Below, one piece after another: positions 1-5,345 of a stretch of DNA of 5,345 nt. Origin of the DNA: an archaeon (GTDB lineage: Archaea; Iainarchaeota; Iainarchaeia; Iainarchaeales; Iainarchaeaceae). The DNA lies in NCBI GenBank assembly GCA_024653865.1, contig JANLHD010000020.1, positions 1 through 5,345 of the forward strand, given 5' to 3'. Below the pieces are notes generated by a model, which was given only the letters and a program-made list of their open reading frames with translations, was not told where the DNA came from and made no database searches. The position numbers and the translations under genes were made by a program. Within the stretch, counting starts at the first letter, position 1. Each line of letters starts with the position of its first letter.

Positions 1-621
1 GTTTTTCTCGAGGACAAAAATTACGCAAACGCATTCGACTCCCTTTCCGTGGACGTGAACATTCCGACCCCACAATCCTGGGGAGGAACCGACAAGAACG
101 TTTCATTTGACGCGCTCCCCCAATGCCTGCGGTACTCGATTCTTGATTCCAACGAAATGAAGCTGGAGTTCACATGCCCGGACTTCAACGCAATGCTCGT
201 GGAAAGGCAGGACCTAAATTTTTCACTGCGCACAAACCACGACTTCAACGCGCTCACATGCACAATCAACGGGGCAAGTGGTTGCTCGTATTCGGATTAC
301 AACTCGCAAGATTCGCTTCCCTATTTCAGCGTCACCTTCCTTGACGCCAATTGCTTCAATTGCGCATTGCCAAGCACAGTGATTGGTTCGCACTACGACC
401 CGCTCCAGGAAAACAGCGTGCGCATGTACTGCACGGGCGCCGCATGCGAATCCTCGGCACTTGACCTAAATCTCTCCGGCGGGACAACACACCTGCGCTA
501 TGCGGGCCAAATAATGGATGCTGTAATCGCTCTTGAAATCGGCGAAGTGGAATCATTTTCCCTTGCCGACGTAAACATTAACGTTTTCAATCAGACATTC
601 GGCGCAAGAAGGTGGGGCTAA
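1..621 (+). CDS. Cysteine-containing secreted/surface protein, 5'-truncated by window start
   Basis: The reading frame is open from the first base to TAA at 619-621, giving 206 visible residues. A GTG at 49 is possible in frame, but the open frame upstream makes it more likely that the true start lies outside the window. I do not recognise the family. The visible part is rich in Asn, Ser, Thr, Asp and aromatic residues, with short beta-prone stretches and no hydrophobic membrane helix. It has eight cysteines at visible residues 42, 59, 87, 95, 118, 121, 144 and 149, including a CFNC pair and a CTGAAC pair. This composition suits an extracytoplasmic disulfide-bonded domain. An N-terminal signal peptide or pilin-type helix, if any, would be upstream and cannot be seen. 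Its stop overlaps the next gene's start by one base (TAATG), so the two are probably co-translated. Placement beside pilus motor genes suggests a surface or minor-pilin-like role, which is inference. The coding call is firm; the function is unknown. Confidence 0.85.
   Translation, partial: VFLEDKNYANAFDSLSVDVNIPTPQSWGGTDKNVSFDALPQCLRYSILDSNEMKLEFTCPDFNAMLVERQDLNFSLRTNHDFNALTCTINGASGCSYSDYNSQDSLPYFSVTFLDANCFNCALPSTVIGSHYDPLQENSVRMYCTGAACESSALDLNLSGGTTHLRYAGQIMDAVIALEIGEVESFSLADVNINVFNQTFGARRWG
610..617 (+). promoter_or_regulatory. Ribosome binding site deciding the start of gene 2
   Basis: The bases AGGTGGGG contain the archaeal Shine-Dalgarno core GGTG and end a few bases before the ATG at 621. 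This favours 621 over the in-frame GTG at 612, which lies inside the site itself, and over the second ATG at 636. The site sits inside the last codons of gene 1, consistent with translational coupling. Confidence 0.65.
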
Positions 622-646
622 TGGATTTGCGTTTAATGGATTTGCG
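619..646 (+). repeat. Short tandem duplication at the start of gene 2
   Basis: TAATGGATTTGCG occurs at 619-631 and again at 634-646, a period of 15 bases. It encodes MDLR twice and duplicates the potential start codon (ATG at 621 and 636). Only the first copy is properly spaced from the AGGTG ribosome binding site. Confidence 0.8.
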
Positions 647-1769
647 CGCAATTGCAATAATTGCCATCGCCGCGGCACTCCTTGCAGGAGCAATTGTATT
701 CCTGCCAAGCCAGGGCATTGCAAATGAAATATTCCTAGAAGTTGGGTCAGAGAACATTGCAAGCGGCGAAGAACTCGCGATAAAGGCAATTGCGCCAAAC
801 GCAGACCGCATATCCCTGCTTTTTGGAAAAGAATACCGCGAAATTCCCTGCACTGCGTCCCTAGACGCATCCCTAGATGCATCTGCGGAAAATTGCACTC
901 TTTCGGCCTCGTTTTTTCCGATGCCCGGAGTTTACGTGGCCAAGGCAACCGGGTTTTTCGGCGAAGAGCAAAGGCAAGCCGAGAGGCGAATCATCGTGAC
1001 ACGAAGCGAAATGCAATGCGTGAACAATGTGGCATTCGGGGAATGCTCCGAAAACAAGCCATTTTACTGCGAATTTGGTACGGGAAAATTAATTGAAAAT
1101 TGCGGAATGTGCGGATGCGAAGAGGGCCTAAAATGCCTTGGAAACATTTGCATTGCAGTCCCAGGCGAGCTCTCAATCGCAAGGCTTGGGCACCCAGAAA
1201 AAGCCCTTGCCGGAAAAGAATTTTTTGTAAAAATAATTGCCAAGGCAAAAGAGGCCATCAAAGAAGGCGCACAGTACAACGCAAAAATATTCGTCGCAGG
1301 AAAGCAATTTTCCCAAAAATTTTTTGCCCCGCAACTTGAAATCGGGGAGGAGCACGAGTTCTTGCTCGCAATAACAATTTTCGAAACCGGGTTGTTTGAC
1401 ATTAATGCCACAATAACCCCCGTGGACAATAACTCATTTGCCGCGGAATTTTTCGAGTCGCAATCAATAGAATCGGTTTTGGCGGCACAAAAGCCCGCGG
1501 CGCCAGTTCTCTTTGCGTTTGCGGAGGGGGATGATGCGGTGCTCGAGTGGTCCAAACCCCAAGGTGCCTCGGGGTTTCGGGTTTACAAGAGCTCACAGGC
1601 AAACGCCGCATACATCGCATACACTTTCCACTCAGAATACTTTGGGGGTGAGGCCGGCGCGGTAATACAGGGCCTTGAAAAAGGAAAGCATTATTTCGTT
1701 GTTACCGCCGTCGGTGAACTCGGCGCAGAGAGCGATTATAGCGAACCAAAATCAGTGGAGGTCGGCTGA
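621..1769 (+). CDS. Membrane-anchored ectodomain protein with 8-Cys module and C-terminal FN3-like domain
   Basis: The protein has 382 residues from ATG 621, chosen for its spacing from AGGTG at 610-614 and its one-base overlap with the stop of gene 1. A short basic N-terminus with a repeated MDLR is followed by a hydrophobic helix at about residues 10-28. The remainder should therefore be outside the cell, tethered by that helix, or processed if the helix is a pilin-like signal. Residues 35-125 look like a beta-sandwich with a Cys77-Cys92 pair around a repeated LDAS loop. Residues 133-177 hold eight cysteines (133, 142, 150, 161, 164, 166, 172, 177) with a central CGMCGC, resembling a small disulfide knot. 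Residues 180-280 look like another beta domain. Residues 291-382 match the fibronectin type III pattern: Pro start, a LEW strand, a GFRVYKS strand, a YFVVTAV strand and an ESDYSEP end. Tandem in-frame stops TGA-TAA-TAA close it. Adhesion or a filament-tip role is inferred from context; no enzymatic motif is seen. Confidence 0.85.
   Translation: MDLRLMDLRAIAIIAIAAALLAGAIVFLPSQGIANEIFLEVGSENIASGEELAIKAIAPNADRISLLFGKEYREIPCTASLDASLDASAENCTLSASFFPMPGVYVAKATGFFGEEQRQAERRIIVTRSEMQCVNNVAFGECSENKPFYCEFGTGKLIENCGMCGCEEGLKCLGNICIAVPGELSIARLGHPEKALAGKEFFVKIIAKAKEAIKEGAQYNAKIFVAGKQFSQKFFAPQLEIGEEHEFLLAITIFETGLFDINATITPVDNNSFAAEFFESQSIESVLAAQKPAAPVLFAFAEGDDAVLEWSKPQGASGFRVYKSSQANAAYIAYTFHSEYFGGEAGAVIQGLEKGKHYFVVTAVGELGAESDYSEPKSVEVG
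855..878 (+). repeat. 12-base tandem repeat coding ASLD-ASLD in gene 2
   Basis: GCGTCCCTAGAC at 855-866 is followed by GCATCCCTAGAT at 867-878, two copies differing at two bases, both silent. They encode ASLD twice, followed by a partial third unit (AS). The repeat lies between Cys77 and Cys92 and lengthens a loop that is probably closed by a disulfide. Confidence 0.75.
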
Positions 1770-1772
1770 TAA

Positions 1773-1781
1773 TAATATAAA
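1773..1781 (+). promoter_or_regulatory. TATA-box-like element, probable promoter for genes 3-5
   Basis: TAATATAAA lies in the only substantial intergenic gap (1770-1811). Its centre, about 1777, would place an archaeal transcription start some 25-27 bases downstream, near 1803. That would give a leaderless or nearly leaderless mRNA for gene 3, with start codon ATG 1812 or GTG 1803. No convincing BRE was identified upstream, so this is a candidate based on sequence and position only. Confidence 0.45.
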
Positions 1782-1811
1782 CATCAAAACAGTTGAATTA
1801 GAGTGAGTGCA

Positions 1812-3230
1812 ATGGGCATCATAAGCGATTTTTTATCCAGAATTTTCGGGAAAAAAAAGGTTCAGGGCAAGGAAAAGCCCGCGGGCCTTGCAAAAAAAGA
1901 GCCAAAAGCCGTGGCCCAAACCAGGGGTAAAATGAAAATCCCCAAAAGGCCAAAAAATCCGCCGAAGGTCGGGGTAAATGACTTGGTGCATGAAATTGAC
2001 CAATTTGAACTCGAAAAACAATTGAAAAAATACCGCAAAACCATCCAGGAAATGAGAAAGGAAATAGAGGCCCTGCGCTCAAAAATCAAAAAGCAAAACA
2101 TCGGCCCCAAACAGGCTCTGGGCGGCGTGCAAGTAATCTACAACGAACTCAAGACCGAGAAGCGCAACATTGACGGCGAAATGAAGCAAACAAAGAACCT
2201 CATGGATTTTTTGGAAAAGGATTTTTTGCGCCACAAGGTCTCCGAGGACATGTTCCGCAAAAAAATGTTCGATTATCGTGAAAAACTCCACATCCTAAAC
2301 ATGGAGCAAAAGGAACTCGGGGACCAAAAAAACGATTTGAAGAAAACAACAAGTGAAATTCCCCGCATAATCCCTGTTTCGCTTGACCAATTATCGCGCA
2401 CCGAAAACCTCGAAAAACTTTTGATAAAACAGCAAGAAACCCTGGAAAAAATAGCGAGCCAGGGGGAAATTGCAGCAAAAACCGCAGGGGCAAAAATTCC
2501 CAAGCGCCAGCCTGCTTTTGCGCCGGCTCCCCAGCCAGATTCCAAGCCAGCCTCGGCGCCGGCCTCGGGACCGGCAAGTGCGGCAAAGCCAACGAAAAAA
2601 GAGGAAATAAAAACCGTGAAAAAAGGGTTTAGTGCAGCCCCAAAATCAGAATCGATAAATAAATTCCTCGAGGAAAAATCCAAGGGCAAGCTCGACTCGG
2701 GCAAGCTCGTGGAGGCGGAGCAAAAAATCGGCCAGGTAATGCAAAAGTACGGCGTAAGCGAGGGCGAAATAGAAAAGCGCCTGCAAAACACCAGCACGGG
2801 CGATTTGGTGGCATCAATCAACAAACTCGTTGGCATAATAGAGCTTGAGAGGGCCGCGCACAAAAAATCCCAGGAAGCCGAAAAAATCGAGACCGCAATG
2901 CGCTTCACCGAGCCCATGAAACAGGTCGAGGAAATAAAGGGAATAGCAACAGAAATCAAAAAGCACAGAATCCTCACGGACTTTGACAGGATATTCACAT
3001 TTATTGCCGCAAACGGAAGGGTAAAGATGGGGCAAATTTCAAAAGAACTCGGCATTCCAAGAAAGCGCGTGGAAGAATGCTGCATTCTTTTGCAAAAGGA
3101 ACGCCAGGCGGAAGTCAATTACCCGCCCATAGGCGACCCATTCGTCCAGCCCGTTGGCTTCGATGAAAAACTTGCGCAATCAAAAAAAATCGCAAAGGAA
3201 TTGGCAAAAGAAAAAAAGGGGAAGGTGTAA
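1812..3230 (+). CDS. Coiled-coil protein with disordered linker and C-terminal winged-helix-like domain
   Basis: The protein has 472 residues from ATG 1812; GTG 1803 would add three. ATG 1812 is preferred because it begins with MGIISDFLSRIFGKKK, an amphipathic helix followed by lysines that could sit on the inner membrane face. There is no signal peptide or transmembrane helix, so it is probably cytoplasmic. Residues 17-58 are basic and Pro/Lys rich. Residues about 60-180 are dense in Lys/Glu/Leu with heptad character, indicating a coiled coil. Residues about 227-261 are a Pro/Ala/Ser-rich linker. Residues about 275-380 are predominantly helical. Residues about 384-443 read as a winged helix: helix (LTDFDRIFTFIAANG), then KMGQISKELGIPRKRVEECC as helix-turn-helix, then a wing-like VNYPPIGDPFVQP. 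The tail is Lys-rich. I do not recognise a named family. The gene ends three bases before the secretion ATPase start, so it is almost certainly in the same operon. It could be a regulator, a scaffold coupling the ATPase to the membrane, or both; this is inference. Confidence 0.85.
   Translation: MGIISDFLSRIFGKKKVQGKEKPAGLAKKEPKAVAQTRGKMKIPKRPKNPPKVGVNDLVHEIDQFELEKQLKKYRKTIQEMRKEIEALRSKIKKQNIGPKQALGGVQVIYNELKTEKRNIDGEMKQTKNLMDFLEKDFLRHKVSEDMFRKKMFDYREKLHILNMEQKELGDQKNDLKKTTSEIPRIIPVSLDQLSRTENLEKLLIKQQETLEKIASQGEIAAKTAGAKIPKRQPAFAPAPQPDSKPASAPASGPASAAKPTKKEEIKTVKKGFSAAPKSESINKFLEEKSKGKLDSGKLVEAEQKIGQVMQKYGVSEGEIEKRLQNTSTGDLVASINKLVGIIELERAAHKKSQEAEKIETAMRFTEPMKQVEEIKGIATEIKKHRILTDFDRIFTFIAANGRVKMGQISKELGIPRKRVEECCILLQKERQAEVNYPPIGDPFVQPVGFDEKLAQSKKIAKELAKEKKGKV
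3222..3227 (+). promoter_or_regulatory. Ribosome binding site for the ATPase gene, within a 7-base tandem repeat
   Basis: AAGGTG ends six bases before the GTG start at 3234 and supports that non-ATG start. The sequence AAGGTGT is perfectly duplicated (3222-3228 and 3229-3235). The first copy supplies the binding site; the second carries the last two bases of the gene 3 stop codon and the first two bases of the GTG start. Confidence 0.6.
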
Positions 3231-3233
3231 GGT

Positions 3234-4739
3234 GTGGCTGACAAACTGCTGAAGGAATACGAGGTAGAAAGCGACGGAGTTGGCATCGGGGTAAAGGTCG
3301 TTTACCGCCAGGGCGAATTCGTGAAAAGCTATTTGGTGGACATCCCCGAATACGGGGAGGGCACAAAGGCGCTGCTCGTGAACCTCAAGCGCGAAATAAT
3401 AATGGACTCGAGCCTCAAGGCCGAAAAGCTCCTTGACCCCAAGTTCATAGAGCAATTAAAACTGCAGTTCCGACAGAGGGGGGAAAAACTAATTTCCAAG
3501 GAACTCCCACAAATAGACGCTGACACAAAAAACGCCATAATAGGAATACTCCTAAACGAAATGCTCGGCCTTGGAAAACTCGAGTTTTTGCTCGCCGACG
3601 GCGACCTAGAAGAAATCGTTGTCAACAACGCAAAGGACCCTGTGTGGGTCTACCACAAGGAATTCGGCTGGCTCAAAACCGACATCAACCTCGATTCCGA
3701 GGAACAGATACAAAACTACGCGAGCATAATAGCAAGGCGCGGCGGAAAACAAATAACCATCCTGACCCCTTTGCTTGACACACACCTGGTGAGCGGCGAC
3801 CGTGCAAACGCGACCCTCTTTCCCATAAGCGGAAAGGGAAACACGATCACAATCAGGCGGTTCAGAAGGGACCCATGGACGGTCACGGATTTCATTAAAA
3901 ACAAGACCGCGAACTCTGATGTCATGGCTCTAATTTGGATGTGCATGCAGTATGAACTCAACATGATCCTCTCCGGGGGAACCGCATCCGGAAAAACAAG
4001 CTTCATGAACATCTGCCTGCCGTTTATACAGCCAAACCACCGCGTGCTCACAATCGAGGACACGCGCGAACTCACCTTGCCGGAATTTTTGCACTGGGTG
4101 CCAATGACCACGCGCGAGCCGAACGCCGAAGGAAAGGGCGGGGTCACTATGCTCGATCTTTTGGTGAACAGCCTAAGGCAAAGGCCCGACCGCATAATTG
4201 TAGGCGAAACAAGAAGGCAACGCGAAGCCGAGGTAATGTTCGAGGCGATGCACACGGGCCACAGTGTGTATACCACATTCCACGCGAACACCGCGGAAGA
4301 AACCATAAGAAGATTCACCAATCCCCCGATTGACATCCCTCCAACGCTTCTTGATTCGGTTCACCTGAACGTTGTGATGTTTCGAAACAGGCGCCTTGGG
4401 GTAAGAAGGGTTTTGCAGGTAGCGGAGTTCATCCCTGAAAAGAGGGGCAACGAGGAATCCCTCAAGGCAAACACTTTGTACAGGTGGAGGCCGCAGGATG
4501 ATTTGATTTTAAAGGACTCCGACAGCATCAGGCTCTTTGACGAACTTTCAATGCACACAGGCCTCACCTACGACGAAATAAAAAAGGATTTGGTCGGAAA
4601 AAAGAAGGTACTCGATTGGCTTGTGAAGAACGATTTGCACAACGTCAACCAGGTTGGAAAAGTAATGGCGCGCTACTACCTTGACCAATCAGAGGTCATG
4701 GCGGTTGTTGAAAAGAACAAGAAATTTGATGACCTATGA
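3234..4739 (+). CDS. Type II/IV secretion-family motor ATPase (archaeal GspE2/ArlI-like)
   Basis: The protein has 501 residues from GTG 3234, set by AAGGTG at 3222-3227. It is expected to be a cytoplasmic hexameric ATPase that drives assembly of pilin-like subunits through the membrane platform encoded next. Residues 1-about 230 are the N-terminal domain, including the conserved region GDLEEIVVNN and the basic IRRFRRDPWTVTDFI segment that typically contacts nucleotide. The core shows Walker A GGTASGKTS at 248-256 (Lys254), the Asp box LTIEDTREL from residue 272 (Glu275, Asp276), Walker B IIVGE at 321-325 (Glu325), and a His box HTGHSVYTTFHAN at 340-352. All catalytic elements are intact. The C-terminal region of about 120 residues has the helical VLDWLVKNDLHNVNQVGKV pattern usual in archaeal members. 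The Walker A TASGKT form resembles ArlI-type enzymes, but no arlC-H genes are seen, so a pilus or secretion role is favoured. Its end overlaps the next start (ATGA). Confidence 0.96.
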   Translation: MADKLLKEYEVESDGVGIGVKVVYRQGEFVKSYLVDIPEYGEGTKALLVNLKREIIMDSSLKAEKLLDPKFIEQLKLQFRQRGEKLISKELPQIDADTKNAIIGILLNEMLGLGKLEFLLADGDLEEIVVNNAKDPVWVYHKEFGWLKTDINLDSEEQIQNYASIIARRGGKQITILTPLLDTHLVSGDRANATLFPISGKGNTITIRRFRRDPWTVTDFIKNKTANSDVMALIWMCMQYELNMILSGGTASGKTSFMNICLPFIQPNHRVLTIEDTRELTLPEFLHWVPMTTREPNAEGKGGVTMLDLLVNSLRQRPDRIIVGETRRQREAEVMFEAMHTGHSVYTTFHANTAEETIRRFTNPPIDIPPTLLDSVHLNVVMFRNRRLGVRRVLQVAEFIPEKRGNEESLKANTLYRWRPQDDLILKDSDSIRLFDELSMHTGLTYDEIKKDLVGKKKVLDWLVKNDLHNVNQVGKVMARYYLDQSEVMAVVEKNKKFDDL

Positions 4740-5345
4740 CACAAAAAATCCCGTTCAACCCGTTGCCGGAAAAAGTGCTCCTAGCAATAGCCAAGCGATT
4801 TCGCGGCACGGGCGCGACGATACTTCACATGTTTCCGGGCATTGAAACCGACCTGAGGCACGGGGAAATAGACATAGAAAAGGAGACATACGCCGCGGCA
4901 ATGTTCATTTTGCCGGTGTTCTACTTCTTTTTCATAGGCATTCTCGCATACATTTTCGCAACAAGGCTCGCACCCCAATACCTATACACGGCGCCCCTGG
5001 GGCTTGGCGCATTGTTCGCCGCGCTCATCTTCATTCAGCTCCTCTTTTACCCAAAAATCATTGTGAAAAAAAAGGTCAGGGGCCTTGAGCGAAACCTGGT
5101 GTTTGCGCTGCGCACAATCCTTGTGGAAATAAAATCAGGAGTGACGCTCTTTGACGCAATCAACATTGTGGCACAAGGCGACAACGGCGAAGTTAGCCGC
5201 GAATTCAAAAAAACCGTGGAAAAAATCGAGACCGGCTACTTCCAGGAGCAGGCAATTGAAGAAATGGGCGAAAACAACCCGAGCCTTTACTTCAAAAGGG
5301 CAATCTGGCAGCTCGTGAACGGCCTGAAGGCGGGCTCTGACATTA
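4736..5345 (+). CDS. Type II secretion system F / TadC / ArlJ-like membrane platform protein, 3'-truncated by window end
   Basis: The frame opens at ATG 4736, which overlaps the ATPase stop as ATGA, and remains open to the window end (203 complete codons). No clear ribosome binding site precedes it, so translation probably depends on the ATPase gene. The N-terminal 50 residues are cytoplasmic in character, with a charged DLRHGEIDIEKE segment. Two hydrophobic helices follow at about 53-75 and 85-105. A basic KKKVRG (111-116) then leads into the T2SSF cytoplasmic domain, with the characteristic LVFALRTILVEIKSGVTLFD at about 121-140 and further helices to residue 203. Family members anchor the motor ATPase at the inner membrane and guide pilin insertion; the order ATPase then platform is the standard archaeal arrangement. 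The second half of the first domain and any later transmembrane helices and repeat domain lie beyond the window. Confidence 0.93.
   Translation, partial: MTQKIPFNPLPEKVLLAIAKRFRGTGATILHMFPGIETDLRHGEIDIEKETYAAAMFILPVFYFFFIGILAYIFATRLAPQYLYTAPLGLGALFAALIFIQLLFYPKIIVKKKVRGLERNLVFALRTILVEIKSGVTLFDAINIVAQGDNGEVSREFKKTVEKIETGYFQEQAIEEMGENNPSLYFKRAIWQLVNGLKAGSDI

Noticed and set aside
181..258. GACTTCAACGC repeated exactly 60 bases apart in gene 1
   Set aside because: The match is short and the flanking protein sequence does not align beyond DFNA, so it is probably chance.
1064..1555. Open frame of 163 codons on the - strand opposite gene 2
   Set aside because: Composition is that of a codon shadow, and the + strand frame carries clear domain structure.
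1851..1858. Run of eight A near the start of gene 3 (another at 5066-5073 in gene 5) as a slippage or recoding site
   Set aside because: Both encode Lys-rich segments in frames that stay open on either side; a shift would only truncate the products, and no stimulatory structure was apparent by eye.
2273..3118. Long open frame of 281 codons on the - strand opposite gene 3
   Set aside because: It is rich in Ser, Phe and Cys with no recognisable domain, and is fully explained as the complement of the Lys/Glu-rich codons of gene 3.
3228..3230. Gene 3 and gene 4 as a single gene split by a nonsense mutation
   Set aside because: The downstream gene has its own well-spaced ribosome binding site and a normal full-length ATPase N-terminus, so two separate genes are the simpler reading.
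3716..4336. Open frame of 206 codons on the - strand opposite the ATPase
   Set aside because: It lies entirely inside the ATPase core, whose motifs are intact, and shows no domain of its own.
3234..5345. Archaellum operon (arlI-arlJ)
   Set aside because: The ATPase and platform proteins are related to ArlI/ArlJ, but no arlB-type archaellin or arlC-H gene is visible upstream; a generic type IV pilus or secretion assignment is safer.

Overview
The window looks archaeal, most likely from a small-genome (DPANN-type) lineage or a relative. The evidence is a secretion ATPase of the archaeal GspE2/ArlI (FlaI) type followed directly by a TadC/ArlJ-like membrane platform protein. Further support comes from GGTG-type ribosome binding sites, a TATA-like element in the only real intergenic gap, ATA/AGG-rich codon use and very tight gene packing. 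The exact lineage cannot be fixed from this sequence, and the base composition looks balanced and uniform across the window.

All five genes lie on the + strand. (1) Positions 1-621 hold the 3' part of a secreted or surface-exposed, cysteine-containing protein whose start lies upstream of the window. (2) Positions 621-1769 encode a membrane-anchored ectodomain protein with one N-terminal hydrophobic helix, a compact 8-cysteine module and a C-terminal fibronectin type III-like domain; it overlaps gene 1 by one base. (3) After a 42-base gap with a TATA-like element, positions 1812-3230 encode a basic coiled-coil protein with a Pro/Ala/Ser linker and a C-terminal winged-helix-like segment. (4) Positions 3234-4739 encode a complete type II/IV secretion-family ATPase with its nucleotide-binding motifs intact. 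(5) Positions 4736-5345 hold the 5' part of a type II secretion system F (TadC/ArlJ-like) membrane protein, coupled to the ATPase by an ATGA overlap and cut by the window end.

Together this reads as part of a type IV pilus-like (type IV filament) locus. Genes 4 and 5 are the motor ATPase and its inner-membrane platform. Genes 1 and 2 are plausible extracellular or filament-associated components. Gene 3 is a cytoplasmic, possibly membrane-associated protein of unknown function, locked to the ATPase gene by a 3-base gap. No archaellum-specific genes (arlC-H) and no prepilin peptidase are visible, so an adhesive pilus or secretion pseudopilus fits better than an archaellum, though the locus continues beyond both ends. 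The most interesting items are gene 3 and its in-frame, single-stop junction with the ATPase, and the Cys-rich/FN3 ectodomain protein of gene 2. No RNA genes, mobile elements, CRISPR arrays or terminators were recognised, and no stretch over 300 bases lacks a gene.
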